DNA of 64,000 nucleotides from Pseudomonas anguilliseptica. GTDB taxonomy: Bacteria > Pseudomonadota > Gammaproteobacteria > Pseudomonadales > Pseudomonadaceae. Under the pieces are notes generated by a model, which did not search any database, was not told the DNA's origin, and saw only the letters and a list, made by a program, of their open reading frames with translations. This document shows, in pieces, positions 27,930 to 36,831 of this stretch; position 1 is the first letter of the stretch, and each line of letters begins with the position of its first letter. The stretch lies in contig NZ_JAEIOI010000004.1 in the NCBI RefSeq assembly GCF_021375795.1, positions 124,001 through 188,000 of the forward strand, written 5' to 3'. Position numbers and translations under genes: made by a program.

Positions 27930-29324
27930 ATGTCCAGTTTTCAGCATACGGTAGGCGGTGAAACCTACCGTTTCGACAGCCTCGCCGAGGTGATGGCCAA
28001 GGCCAGCCCGGCGCGCTCCGGCGACTATCTCGCCGGTGTAGCGGCGAGCAATGCCGGTGAGCGCGTGGCGGCGCAAATGACGCTGGCCGATATTCCGCTC
28101 AAGCAGTTCCTCACCGAGGCGCTGATTCCCTATGAAGCGGATGAAGTCACCCGGTTGATCATCGACAGCCATGACCTCGCGGCCTTCGCCCCGGTCAGCC
28201 ATCTGACGGTCGGCGGCTTTCGCGACTGGCTGCTCGGCGATAGCGCCGATGAGGCCAGCCTGCGCGCCCTCGCGCCAGGCCTGACGCCCGAAATGGCGGC
28301 GGCGGTAGCGAAGATCATGCGCGTGCAGGATCTGGTGCTGGTGGCGCAGAAAATCCGTGTGGTCAGCCGTTTTCGCAACACCGTCGGCCTGCGCGGGCGC
28401 ATGTCCACTCGCCTGCAACCGAATCACCCGACCGACGAACCGGCCGGCATCGCCGCGAGCATTCTCGACGGCCTGCTGTATGGCAACGGCGACGCCATGA
28501 TCGGCATCAATCCGGCCACCGACAGCATCAGTTCGATCTGCGAGATGCTGAAGATGCTCGACGGCATCATTCAACGTTATGCAATCCCTACCCAGGCCTG
28601 CGTGCTGACCCACGTCACCACTTCGATCGAGGCGATCAACCGTGGCGTGCCGCTGGACCTGGTGTTCCAGTCGATTGCCGGTACCGAGGCGGCCAACGCC
28701 AGCTTTGGCGTCAGCCTGAACATATTGCAGGAAGGCTACGACGCCGGCCTATCGCTAAACCGCGGCACCCTGGGCAACAACCTGATGTATTTCGAAACTG
28801 GCCAGGGCAGCGCGCTGTCCGCTGGCTCGCACCATGGTCTCGACCAACAGACCTGCGAGACCCGCGCCTATGCAGTGGCGCGGCACTTCAAACCATTTCT
28901 GGTGAATACCGTGGTCGGTTTTATCGGCCCGGAGTACCTGTACAACGGCAAGCAGATCATCCGCGCCGGCCTGGAAGACCACTTCTGCGGCAAGCTCTTG
29001 GACCTGCCGATGGGCTGCGACATCTGCTACACCAACCACGCCGAAGCCGATCAGGACGACATGGACGTGCTGTTGACCCTGCTCGGTGTGGCCGGGATCA
29101 ACTTCATCATGGGCATCCCCGGCTCAGACGACGTGATGCTCAACTACCAGACCACCTCCTTCCATGATGCGCTGTATGCCCGGCAGAGCCTGGGGCTGAA
29201 ACCGGCCCCTGAGTTCGAAGCCTGGCTGCAGCGCATGGGCATCTTCACCCAGGCCGACGGCCGCCCGCGTATGGCGGGCAGCCTGCCGCCAGCGTTTCGT
29301 CAGGCCCTGGCGCAGCTGGGTTAA
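27930..29324 (+). CDS. eutB: Ethanolamine ammonia-lyase large subunit
   Basis: EutB (464 residues) is the catalytic TIM-barrel subunit of the adenosylcobalamin-dependent lyase that converts ethanolamine to acetaldehyde and ammonia. Conserved blocks include [54 protein letters not shown] and the [17 protein letters not shown] segment ending with [22 protein letters not shown]. The ATG is preceded by GGGAGA. eutC follows 14 bases later. Since the enzyme requires cobalamin, function depends on B12 synthesis or uptake encoded elsewhere. Confidence 0.97.
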   Translation: MSSFQHTVGGETYRFDSLAEVMAKASPARSGDYLAGVAASNAGERVAAQMTLADIPLKQFLTEALIPYEADEVTRLIIDSHDLAAFAPVSHLTVGGFRDWLLGDSADEASLRALAPGLTPEMAAAVAKIMRVQDLVLVAQKIRVVSRFRNTVGLRGRMSTRLQPNHPTDEPAGIAASILDGLLYGNGDAMIGINPATDSISSICEMLKMLDGIIQRYAIPTQACVLTHVTTSIEAINRGVPLDLVFQSIAGTEAANASFGVSLNILQEGYDAGLSLNRGTLGNNLMYFETGQGSALSAGSHHGLDQQTCETRAYAVARHFKPFLVNTVVGFIGPEYLYNGKQIIRAGLEDHFCGKLLDLPMGCDICYTNHAEADQDDMDVLLTLLGVAGINFIMGIPGSDDVMLNYQTTSFHDALYARQSLGLKPAPEFEAWLQRMGIFTQADGRPRMAGSLPPAFRQALAQLG

Positions 29325-29338
29325 TCAAGGAGCCGCTT

Positions 29339-30151
29339 ATGTACGATGACAGCCCACTCAGCAGCGCCAGCGAAAATCCCTGGCAGCAACTGCGCAACCT
29401 CACCCCAGCGCGCATTGCGCTGGGTCGTGCTGGCACCAGCATGCCGACCCGCGCGCAGCTGGACTTTCAGTATGCCCATGCCCAGGCCCGCGATGCCGTG
29501 CACCTGCCGTTTGATCACGCCGCGCTGGCCGCTGGCCTGGCTCACCAGCATCGACAGAGCTTGCTGCTGCACAGCGCCGCCAAGGACCGCGACACCTACC
29601 TGCAACGCCCGGATCTGGGCCGGCGTTTGAGTCACGAATCCGCCGAGCTGCTCGGTCAGCACCGCGAAAACAATCCGGATGGCTACGACCTGGCCATCGT
29701 CATCGCCGACGGCCTCTCTGCCCTGGCCGTGCACCGTAACGCACTGCCCATGGTGGCGCATATCGAGGAACAGACCGCTGCCGAAGGCTGGAGCGTGTCG
29801 CCCGTGGCTCTGGTGACCCAGGGCCGCGTGGCGGTGGCCGATGAAGTGGCCGAACTGCTCGGCGCGCGCATGGTGGTAATCCTGATCGGCGAGCGCCCGG
29901 GCCTGAGTTCACCGGACAGCCTGGGGCTGTACTTCACCTACGCGCCCAAGGTCGGCCTGACCGACGCCTACCGCAATTGCATCTCCAACGTACGCCAGGA
30001 GGGCCTGAGCTACGCCATGGCCAGCCATCGCCTGTTGTACCTGATGCGCGAGGCCTGCCGCCGCCAGCTCTCCGGGGTCAACCTGAAGGATGAAGCGGAG
30101 GTCCCACTGCTGGTCAGCGGCGGGCAAAACCACAATTTCCTCCTCAGCTAG
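29339..30151 (+). CDS. eutC: Ethanolamine ammonia-lyase small subunit
   Basis: EutC (270 residues) binds the adenosylcobalamin cofactor with EutB in the hexameric lyase. The N-terminal [30 protein letters not shown] and the [19 protein letters not shown] [16 protein letters not shown] are family markers, as is [25 protein letters not shown]. An AAGGAG site precedes the ATG. No further eut genes follow; in particular no aldehyde dehydrogenase, microcompartment shell or reactivase EutA is seen nearby, so the acetaldehyde must be oxidised by an enzyme encoded elsewhere. Confidence 0.97.
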   Translation: MYDDSPLSSASENPWQQLRNLTPARIALGRAGTSMPTRAQLDFQYAHAQARDAVHLPFDHAALAAGLAHQHRQSLLLHSAAKDRDTYLQRPDLGRRLSHESAELLGQHRENNPDGYDLAIVIADGLSALAVHRNALPMVAHIEEQTAAEGWSVSPVALVTQGRVAVADEVAELLGARMVVILIGERPGLSSPDSLGLYFTYAPKVGLTDAYRNCISNVRQEGLSYAMASHRLLYLMREACRRQLSGVNLKDEAEVPLLVSGGQNHNFLLS

Positions 30152-30230
30152 CGCCGGGAAAAACGTGAAACTGGCCGCATCAGGTCCAGCAGAGATAAGC
30201 GGACATCCCAGCCCCGGCTGGGGTTAGCGG

Positions 30231-30246
30231 CCAAACAACTGTTTGG
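30231..30246. repeat. Inverted repeat CCAAACA-AC-TGTTTGG
   Basis: Perfect 7-base arms flank a two-base centre, about 100 bases upstream of the GNAT gene and 80 bases after eutC. The compact A/T-containing dyad is operator-like rather than terminator-like. No regulator is adjacent. Confidence 0.4.
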
Positions 30247-30344
30247 ATTGCACTTTCCAAATGCTTTAGGCAGCATCGGGAACATTCATTGGCAGCGCCA
30301 TCCTGTTGCCGACGCCATCCACATGACTGAAGTCGAGGCTCACC

Positions 30345-30812
30345 ATGCGCATTGTCCAAGCGACCCTGGAGCATCTGGATCAACTCACGCCGCTGTTCGT
30401 CAACTACCGCGAACACTTCGGCCAGCTGCCCTACCCTGACTCCTCGCGCAAGTTTCTGGAAAAGCGCATCAGCCGCAAGGAATCGGTGATCTACCTGGCC
30501 ATGGCCGACGATGAAGACAAGATCCTCGGCTTCTGTCAGCTCTATTCGAGCTTCTCCTCGCTGTCGCTCAAACGCGTGTGGATCCTCAACGACATCTACG
30601 TCTGCCAGGATGCACGCCGCCAACTGGTCGCTGATCGGCTGATCCAGACCGCCAAGCAAATGGCCAAAGAGACCAACGCCGTGCGCCTGCGCGTGGCGTC
30701 CAGTGTCGACAACGAGGTCGCGCACAAGCTCTACGAATCCATCGGTTTCAAGGAAGACACCGAGTTCAAGAGCTTTGTCCTGCCGATCAGCGAAGACTTC
30801 ACCGCGCCGTAA
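30345..30812 (+). CDS. GNAT-family N-acetyltransferase
   Basis: The 155-residue protein is a single GNAT domain: an N-terminal MRIVQATLEHLDQLTPLF, central LGFCQLYSSFSSL strand, WILNDIYVCQDARRQLVADRLIQTA acetyl-CoA loop region (the usual R/Q-x-x-G-x-G/A loop appears as DARRQLVADRL), and LYESIGFKED at the end. It acetylates an unknown amine. Codon use is normal. It lies alone between eutC and the convergent pseudokinase gene; a 9-base-stem hairpin occupies the 36 bases between the two stops. Confidence 0.88.
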   Translation: MRIVQATLEHLDQLTPLFVNYREHFGQLPYPDSSRKFLEKRISRKESVIYLAMADDEDKILGFCQLYSSFSSLSLKRVWILNDIYVCQDARRQLVADRLIQTAKQMAKETNAVRLRVASSVDNEVAHKLYESIGFKEDTEFKSFVLPISEDFTAP

Positions 30813-30823
30813 CCGCCCGCAGG

Positions 30824-30848
30824 CCTGCGACGTACCAAGCGTCGCAGG
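30824..30848. terminator. Convergent-gene hairpin without T tract
   Basis: CCTGCGACG pairs with CGTCGCAGG around a 7-base loop, filling nearly the whole space between the stops of the GNAT and pseudokinase genes. Lacking a T run on either strand, it may terminate weakly in both directions or protect 3' ends. Confidence 0.5.
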
Positions 30849-32447
30849 TCAGCCGTTCAGGCTCAGCCACAGGCCGATTCCCAGCTGCATCAACAGCAAA
30901 CCCAGCAATGCCAGGTGCCAGGGCGAGCGGTAACGCCGTGTACGCAACCTTGGAGCCGGGTGCTGCAGCAACGGCTGGCGCAACGCCTGTTCAAACTCCG
31001 AGAGCGCCTCGAAACGCGCCTCAGGCCTGGGTGCCAGAGCCCGCGCCAGCACACCATCCCAGCCCATGGGCACTTGCCCACTGAACTGCGCCAGCGGCCT
31101 ATAGCGGCTGTTGCCATCGGCATCCGCCTGCGCCACCTCCGGCCAACGCCCGCAGAACAACCAGTAGGCCAGCGCTGCCAGGGCAAACTGATCAGCTCGA
31201 CCATCCAGGGCCTGCCCGGCACGAGCCTCCGGCGCCAGCGGTACGGCCTGAGCCGGCAGCGCCTGCTGCACAACACCGGGGATCAGCGCGGCATGTTCGG
31301 GTAACAGCAACACACGGCCGCCGTCACTTACCAGGATATTGCGCGGATCCAGCCACAGCCCCTGCATGCCACGGCGCTGCAACCCGCGCACCGCCGCGAC
31401 CAGTTGCTCAAGCAGGGCCAGCAGCGTCAGGCCATCCACCGGACCATGCGCCGCCACCCAATCAATCAGGCTGCGCATGCCCTTGGCAGGCGGTTCCAGC
31501 AGCAGAAAGGCATGTTCACGCGGCTGATGTGACGACAGCACCTGCGGCAAGCTGCTCACCGGGCTGCGCCGCAGCGCCCATTCGCGTTGCCAGAAGACTT
31601 CATCAGCCGCCTGCTCGGCCAGCCATAGCAGCGCCTCCCGGCCACGCGGATCGGTGGCGCGAAACAGCCGACCTGGCGGCCCATATGGGCATGCCGACAG
31701 CAGCACCCAGCCATCCAGCTGCACACCCGGCTGCGCATGCGGCACCGCAGGCCAGGGTGCACGCACGGTCAACGCCGATGCCTGCTCAAGCACACCCGGC
31801 TGCAGCAACACCGCCGCCCCAGGTGCCTGCAACAAGGGCGTAAGCAGCGTCTGCAGGGCCTGCGTATCGAGCTCCGCATCAAGCCCACGCCAGCCTTGCA
31901 GATCGGCTACATCCAGCAACGGCTGCGGGGCCATCAGCAACAACTCATCCGCATTCAGGTACAGGTGGTGCTGCACCAGCGCCAACTCAGCCTGCGCGCC
32001 CAGTTGCAAGCCATCACGGCCGATCAGGCAGGTTGCCGCAGCGCCTTGATAGCGCTGCAAACCGATGGCCCCGGCCTGGAGAAACTGCGCCTCGCCGTTC
32101 TGCAGCAGCAACAAGCCGGCATCCAGTTGCGCGATGCTGCGCCCCGCCTGACGCTGGCGAAACAGCTGCTGATTCAACCCCGCCAGTACCTGGCGCGCTG
32201 CCTGTGCTTCGCTCCAGCCCGCCGGGGTGCTGCAAAAATCTGCCAGCAGCCCATCAAGATAGGCCTCCAGCATACGCACCACATTAGTGCAATCACGCGC
32301 CCAGAGCAGCGCGACCAGTAACAGCGGCGAACGTCCTTCACGCCCAGGCAGCCTGATCGCGCGGGCCCGGGCGGCCTGGCTGGACAGGTCAAGACCGTTG
32401 CCGCAGAGCAGCTTGATGGTGGGATGATGCAGACGCTCGATCGACAT
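30849..32447 (-). CDS. PP2C-like / pseudokinase fusion membrane protein
   Basis: The 532-residue protein has two regions followed by a C-terminal membrane helix (about 510-530). Residues 1-180 resemble a PP2C phosphatase without the usual DGhGG metal motif. Residues 245-490 align with a Ser/Thr kinase, but the catalytic loop reads GLWLDPRNIL at 363-372 with no HRD Asp, DFG is replaced by PEH at 383-385, and the VAIK Lys is missing. The structural APE at 405-407 and the following DGRAD (415-419) are intact. I infer a catalytically dead scaffold. Intact PP2C-kinase fusions exist in Pseudomonas; this looks like a diverged relative. The start has GGGAGGG eight bases upstream. Confidence 0.65.
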   Translation of the reverse strand: MSIERLHHPTIKLLCGNGLDLSSQAARARAIRLPGREGRSPLLLVALLWARDCTNVVRMLEAYLDGLLADFCSTPAGWSEAQAARQVLAGLNQQLFRQRQAGRSIAQLDAGLLLLQNGEAQFLQAGAIGLQRYQGAAATCLIGRDGLQLGAQAELALVQHHLYLNADELLLMAPQPLLDVADLQGWRGLDAELDTQALQTLLTPLLQAPGAAVLLQPGVLEQASALTVRAPWPAVPHAQPGVQLDGWVLLSACPYGPPGRLFRATDPRGREALLWLAEQAADEVFWQREWALRRSPVSSLPQVLSSHQPREHAFLLLEPPAKGMRSLIDWVAAHGPVDGLTLLALLEQLVAAVRGLQRRGMQGLWLDPRNILVSDGGRVLLLPEHAALIPGVVQQALPAQAVPLAPEARAGQALDGRADQFALAALAYWLFCGRWPEVAQADADGNSRYRPLAQFSGQVPMGWDGVLARALAPRPEARFEALSEFEQALRQPLLQHPAPRLRTRRYRSPWHLALLGLLLMQLGIGLWLSLNG

Positions 32448-32558
32448 TGGCAGCCCTCCCAGGTCGTATACCCCCAGGCTGTTGCAGCCTTTGTGCCGAC
32501 TTGCCCAGCGCATCCCCCCGGCTTAAGGTGGGTGCTCCCTAGCGTCCGAGCAGAGTCC

Positions 32559-33398
32559 ATGTGGTCGTTCCGCGCCTGGCGTCGCCAGCGCATCCTTGCC
32601 CGTCACCCCATCAGCCCTGCGCAATGGCAGGCCGTGCTGCAGCAGCTACCAATCCTCGACGGCTTGAATGAAGCCGAACAGCAGCGCCTGCGTGAACGTG
32701 CCGTGCTGTTTTTGCACCACAAACACCTCAGCCCCCTACCCGGCGTTGAGCTGGACAGCCACGCACACCTGCTGCTGGCGGTGCAGGCCGAGCTGCCACT
32801 GCTGCACCTGGCCGACCTCAACTGGTACCAGGGCTTTCATGAAATCGTCCTGTATCCGGATGATTTCGTCAGCCCGCAGCGCCACCGCGACCCGAGCGGC
32901 GTGGTGCATGAATGGGACGCCGAACACAGCGGCGAGGCCTGGCTGCAAGGCCCGGTAATCCTCGCCTGGCCTGGAGTATTAGCCAGCGGCCAGTGGGACG
33001 GTTACAACCTGGTGATCCACGAACTGACGCACAAGCTGGACATGCTCAATGGCGACGCCAACGGCTTGCCGCCCCTGCACAGCAACATGGCCATTCAGGA
33101 CTGGGCCGAGGCCATGCAGAGCGCCTTTGACCAGATGAACGCCGAACTGGATGCCAATCCCGAGGCCGACACCGCCATCGACCCTTATGCGGCGGAAAAC
33201 CCGGCAGAATTTTTTGCCGTGACCAGCGAATACTTCTTCAGCGCTCCGGACCTGCTCGCCGGGGCCTTCCCGGCGGTGTACGCGCAGCTGGCGCTGTTCT
33301 ATCGGCAGGACCCACTGGCCCGCCTGCAGCAGTTGCAAGCGAGCAACCCGGACTATCAGGTCAGAACCGAAGACAGTGAGTTCGCGACCAATGGCTAG
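32559..33398 (+). CDS. mtfA: M90-family zinc metallopeptidase MtfA
   Basis: The 279-residue protein belongs to the MtfA family, zinc peptidases that in enteric bacteria bind and inactivate the repressor Mlc. The metal motif HELTH sits in YNLVIHELTHKLDMLNGDANG, with the glutamate ligand downstream in AENPAEFFAVTSEYFF. Other family blocks are VELDSHAHLLLAVQAELPLLHL and YPDDFVSPQRHRDPSGVVHEW. I start at MWSFRAWRRQR; the longer frame overlaps the divergent pseudokinase gene. Pseudomonas lacks a typical Mlc-PtsG circuit, so the target here is unclear. Confidence 0.9.
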   Translation: MWSFRAWRRQRILARHPISPAQWQAVLQQLPILDGLNEAEQQRLRERAVLFLHHKHLSPLPGVELDSHAHLLLAVQAELPLLHLADLNWYQGFHEIVLYPDDFVSPQRHRDPSGVVHEWDAEHSGEAWLQGPVILAWPGVLASGQWDGYNLVIHELTHKLDMLNGDANGLPPLHSNMAIQDWAEAMQSAFDQMNAELDANPEADTAIDPYAAENPAEFFAVTSEYFFSAPDLLAGAFPAVYAQLALFYRQDPLARLQQLQASNPDYQVRTEDSEFATNG

Positions 33399-33432
33399 GC
33401 ATCCCGGCGTAGCAACGCCTGGGGAATATGCC

Positions 33433-33438
33433 TATAAT
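33433..33438 (+). promoter_or_regulatory. -10 element of the ppa promoter
   Basis: A perfect TATAAT lies 38 bases before the ppa start, giving an expected leader of about 30 bases. The -35 (TAGCAA at 17-base spacing) is weak. A GGGAG ribosome-binding site sits ten bases before the ATG. Confidence 0.6.
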
Positions 33439-33476
33439 CGCGCCACTTTTTTGGCCCACCCCTCGGGAGTCGCCCC

Positions 33477-34004
33477 ATGAGCTACAGCAAGATCCCGGCT
33501 GGCAAAGACCTGCCGAACGACATCTACGTCGCCATCGAGATCCCGGCTAACCACGCGCCGATCAAATACGAAATCGACCACGACAGCGATTGCCTGATGG
33601 TCGACCGTTTCATGGCCACCCCGATGTTCTACCCGGCCAACTACGGTTTTATCCCGCACACCCTGGCTGACGACGGTGACCCCCTCGACGTGCTGGTCGT
33701 GACCCCGTACCCAGTGGCGCCAGGCTCGGTTATCCGCGCCCGTCCGGTTGGCGTGCTGCACATGAGCGACGAAGCCGGCGGCGACGCCAAGCTGGTTGCC
33801 GTACCGCACGACAAACTCACCGTGCTGTACAAAGACGTCCAGGAATACACCGACCTGCCGGCCCTGCTGATCGAGCAGATCAAGCACTTCTTCGAGAACT
33901 ACAAGGATCTCGAGAAAGGCAAATGGGTCAAGGTTGAAGGCTGGGGCGGCGCTGAAGAAGCCCGCGGTCTGATTCTCAAGGCGGTCGCGGCTTACCAAAA
34001 ATAA
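33477..34004 (+). CDS. ppa: Inorganic pyrophosphatase
   Basis: Ppa (175 residues) is a soluble family I pyrophosphatase that hydrolyses pyrophosphate to drive biosynthetic reactions. The metal-binding signature [11 protein letters not shown] is intact, as are [13 protein letters not shown], the [11 protein letters not shown] segment and [18 protein letters not shown]. Highly biased codon use and an intrinsic terminator directly downstream fit a strongly expressed single gene. In gene order it closes the block that resembles P. aeruginosa PA3997-PA4031. Confidence 0.98.
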   Translation: MSYSKIPAGKDLPNDIYVAIEIPANHAPIKYEIDHDSDCLMVDRFMATPMFYPANYGFIPHTLADDGDPLDVLVVTPYPVAPGSVIRARPVGVLHMSDEAGGDAKLVAVPHDKLTVLYKDVQEYTDLPALLIEQIKHFFENYKDLEKGKWVKVEGWGGAEEARGLILKAVAAYQK

Positions 34005-34020
34005 GTCGGGACTACCCCCT

Positions 34021-34047
34021 AAAAGCCGGCCACAAGCCGGCTTTTTT
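34021..34047 (+). terminator. Rho-independent terminator of ppa
   Basis: AAAAGCCGGC pairs with GCCGGCTTTT around the loop CACAA and is followed by a T run. The A/T flanks also allow it to work on the minus strand for cadR transcription. Confidence 0.93.
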
Positions 34048-34101
34048 ATTGCCCGAAAATCGCCGCCGGCATTCCCCTCCCCCCCAAGATTTGCCAGCGC
34101 C

Positions 34102-34554
34102 TCAGTGCCGATGGCTCTTGCCCACATGCGAGTGGCCGTCATCCGGCAGCGCGCTGACCCCGCCGCTGCTGTTCAACTGCTGGAGAATGCCGCAGGCCTC
34201 CACGCCCTGTTCCGAAGCACAGCGGTGACGCAGGTCGAGCAGTTGTTGTTGCAGTGCCAGCAGGCTGGTAACCCGCGCCTGAACATGACGAATGTGCTCA
34301 TCCACCAGGCTGTTGACGCCTTCACAGTTCTGCGCGGGGCTGTCCATCAGGGCCAGCATGCGGCGGATTTCATCCAGGGTCATGTCCAGCGTGCGGCAAT
34401 TGCGGATAAAGGTCAGCCGTTCCAGGTGCTCGCTGCTATACAGCCGGTAATTGCCCTCCGTGCGGGCCGGAGCAGGCAGCAGCCCTTCACGCTCGTAGTA
34501 GCGCACCGTTTCAACCGGGCAATCGGCCTGTTTGGCCAGTACTCCAATCTTCAT
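34102..34554 (-). CDS. cadR: Cd(II)/Pb(II)-responsive MerR-family regulator
   Basis: CadR (150 residues) activates the divergent efflux gene when Cd, Pb or Zn binds. The MerR helix-turn-helix is MKIGVLAKQADCPVETVRYYEREGLLP. Metal-binding cysteines appear at Cys77 (AQNCEG), in RHRCASEQ and in EACGILQ, matching the CadR/PbrR pattern. The C-terminus is His-rich (HSHVGKSHRH), also known in P. putida CadR. The start codon is fixed by the MKIG consensus. Its divergent promoter region of 81 bases contains the operator at 34579-34599. Confidence 0.93.
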   Translation of the reverse strand: MKIGVLAKQADCPVETVRYYEREGLLPAPARTEGNYRLYSSEHLERLTFIRNCRTLDMTLDEIRRMLALMDSPAQNCEGVNSLVDEHIRHVQARVTSLLALQQQLLDLRHRCASEQGVEACGILQQLNSSGGVSALPDDGHSHVGKSHRH

Positions 34555-34575
34555 GACAACCTCGCGCAAAGGTGC

Positions 34576-34606
34576 TTGACCCTGTAGTGGCTTCAGGGTG
34601 TTCACT
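34576..34606 (+). promoter_or_regulatory. MerR-type promoter and CadR operator for cadA
   Basis: ACCCTG and CAGGGT (34579-34584 and 34594-34599) form the dyad typical of CadR/PbrR operators. A -35 TTGACC at 34576 and a -10 candidate TTCACT at 34601 are 19 bases apart, the lengthened spacer that MerR-family activators untwist. The cadA ATG is 30 bases after the -10. Confidence 0.82.
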
Positions 34607-34635
34607 CTACTCCATCGTGTAGCGAGGATAGTCTG

Positions 34636-36819
34636 ATGAATGATTGCTGCGGCCACGGCCACCATCACCCACCGAAAGCGGACGCCATGGCCACTGCACC
34701 GACGGGCGAAGGAGCCCTGGACGGTGCGCTGTTCAGCCAGTTTCGCATCGAGCAGATGGACTGCCCGACGGAGCAGACGCTGATCGAAGAGCGCCTGTGC
34801 AAGCTCGCAGGCATCGAGCGCCTGGAGTTCAACCTGATCAACCGCGTGCTCGGGGTCTGGCATCGCCTGCCGTCCACCACGCCGATTGAGGCAGCCATCG
34901 GCGCGCTCGGCATGCAGGCCGAGCCGCTGACGGGCGAAGCGAAACCCGCCCCGGAGCCACGCAAGAAAGCCTGGTGGCCATTGGCGCTGTCCGGGGTGGC
35001 GGCGCTGAGCGCAGAAGTTCTGCACTTCGCCGCGCTGGCACCGGAGTGGCTGGTCGCTGGCGTGGCGCTGCTGGCCATTCTGTTGTGCGGCCTGGGCACC
35101 TACAAAAAGGGCTGGATCGCCCTGAAAAATCGCAACCTGAATATCAATGCACTGATGAGTATTGCCGTAACCGGCGCCGTACTGATCGGCCAATGGCCGG
35201 AGGCGGCCATGGTCATGTTCCTGTTTGCCGTGGCCGAGCTGATCGAAGCCAAGTCACTGGATCGTGCGCGCAATGCCATTCGCAGCCTGATGGACCTGAC
35301 GCCCGAGCGCGCCACAGTGCAGCAGGCCGACGGCAGCTGGTTGGACGTAGCGATAACGAGCGTTGCAGTCGGCGCCCTGGTAAGGGTGCGCCCAGGCGAA
35401 CGCATCGGCCTGGATGGCGAAGTGATCAGCGGCCACTCGACGATCAACCAGGCCCCCATTACCGGCGAAAGCCTGCCCGTGGAAAAGACCATTGGCGATC
35501 TGGTCTTTGCCGGCACCATCAACCAGGCCGGCGCACTGGAATACCGCGTATTGGCCGCTGCAAGCAACACCACGCTGGCGCGGATCATCCACGCGGTTGA
35601 ACAGGCGCAGGGCTCGCGCGCGCCGACCCAGCGCTTTGTCGACCAGTTCGCCAAGGTCTACACCCCACTGGTGTTTCTCCTGGCCCTGGCGGTTGCGCTG
35701 CTACCGCCACTGCTGCTGGCCGAACCCTGGTATGACTGGATTTACCGCGCCCTGGTGCTGCTGGTGGTGGCGTGCCCCTGCGCCCTGGTGATCTCGACCC
35801 CGGTGACCATCGTCAGCGGCCTGGCCGCCGCCGCACGCAAAGGCATTCTGGTCAAGGGTGGGGTCTACCTGGAAAGCGCTGCCAAGCTGGGCTTCCTGGC
35901 GCTCGACAAGACCGGCACCCTCACCCACGGCAAGCCGGTGCAAACAGACTACCTACCCCTGCTGGAACAGGATGCCGAACACTATCGCAGCCACGCCGCG
36001 AGCCTGGCCGATCGCTCCGACCACCCGGTGTCCCAGGCGATTGCCAAGCAGGCGCGTGAGCAGAACCTGCTCATCCGTGCAGTCGAGAATTTTGCCGCCC
36101 TGCCCGGTCGTGGCGTGCAGGGAAATATCGACGGCGCCGTGTTCTACCTGGGCAATCATCGCCTGGTGGAAGAACGCGGCTTGTGCTCGGCCGAACTGGA
36201 AGCCACCCTCGAAGGCCTGGAACGCCAGGGCAAAAGCGTGGTGGTGCTGTGCGACAACAGTCGTGCGCTGGCGCTGTTTGCCGTGGCCGATACAGTCAAA
36301 GAATCCAGTCGCGAAGCCATCGCCCAGCTGCATGCGCTGGGGGTGAAGACCTGCATGCTGACTGGCGACAACCCGCACACCGCGGCAGCCATCGCGACCC
36401 AGGTAGGCATCGACGAAGCACGCGGCAACCTGTTGCCAGAAGACAAGCTGCAAGCCATCGAAGCCTTACAGGCACGCGGGTTTGTCGTCGGCATGGTCGG
36501 TGACGGGATCAACGATGCTCCAGCGCTGGCCAAAGCGCAGATCGGTTTCGCCATGGCGGCGGCCGGCACCGACACAGCCATCGATACCGCCGACGTGGCC
36601 CTGATGGACGACGACCTGCGCAAGATTCCAGCCTTTATCCGCCTGTCGCAGCAGACCGCAGTCATTCTGAAGCAGAACATCATCCTGGCGTTGGGGGTCA
36701 AGGCGCTGTTTCTCGCCATCAGCCTGAGCGGCCAGGCCACCCTGTGGATGGCGGTGTTTGCCGATATGGGCGTCAGCCTGCTGGTGGTATTCAACGGCCT
36801 GCGCCTGCTGAAGAAATAG
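34636..36819 (+). CDS. cadA: Cd/Zn/Pb-exporting P1B-type ATPase CadA
   Basis: The 727-residue ATPase exports divalent soft metals across the inner membrane. The N-terminus is Cys/His-rich (NDCCGHGHHHPP), followed by a heavy-metal-associated domain with the variant MDCPTE. About eight membrane helices include the transport motif CPC at Cys380-Cys382. Cytoplasmic motifs are TGES in the actuator, DKTGTLT with phosphorylated Asp424, SDHP, and GDGINDAPAL. It is expressed from the CadR-controlled promoter; the ATG is preceded by AGCGAGGATAG. DUF3703 follows 12 bases later, probably in the same transcript. Confidence 0.95.
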   Translation: MNDCCGHGHHHPPKADAMATAPTGEGALDGALFSQFRIEQMDCPTEQTLIEERLCKLAGIERLEFNLINRVLGVWHRLPSTTPIEAAIGALGMQAEPLTGEAKPAPEPRKKAWWPLALSGVAALSAEVLHFAALAPEWLVAGVALLAILLCGLGTYKKGWIALKNRNLNINALMSIAVTGAVLIGQWPEAAMVMFLFAVAELIEAKSLDRARNAIRSLMDLTPERATVQQADGSWLDVAITSVAVGALVRVRPGERIGLDGEVISGHSTINQAPITGESLPVEKTIGDLVFAGTINQAGALEYRVLAAASNTTLARIIHAVEQAQGSRAPTQRFVDQFAKVYTPLVFLLALAVALLPPLLLAEPWYDWIYRALVLLVVACPCALVISTPVTIVSGLAAAARKGILVKGGVYLESAAKLGFLALDKTGTLTHGKPVQTDYLPLLEQDAEHYRSHAASLADRSDHPVSQAIAKQAREQNLLIRAVENFAALPGRGVQGNIDGAVFYLGNHRLVEERGLCSAELEATLEGLERQGKSVVVLCDNSRALALFAVADTVKESSREAIAQLHALGVKTCMLTGDNPHTAAAIATQVGIDEARGNLLPEDKLQAIEALQARGFVVGMVGDGINDAPALAKAQIGFAMAAAGTDTAIDTADVALMDDDLRKIPAFIRLSQQTAVILKQNIILALGVKALFLAISLSGQATLWMAVFADMGVSLLVVFNGLRLLKK

Positions 36820-36831
36820 GAGCACAGCAAC

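Noticed and set aside
30207..30222. CCCAGCC/GGCTGGG hairpin after eutC as a terminator
   Set aside because: The two-base loop is too tight, there is no T run, and it lies 56 bases past the stop.
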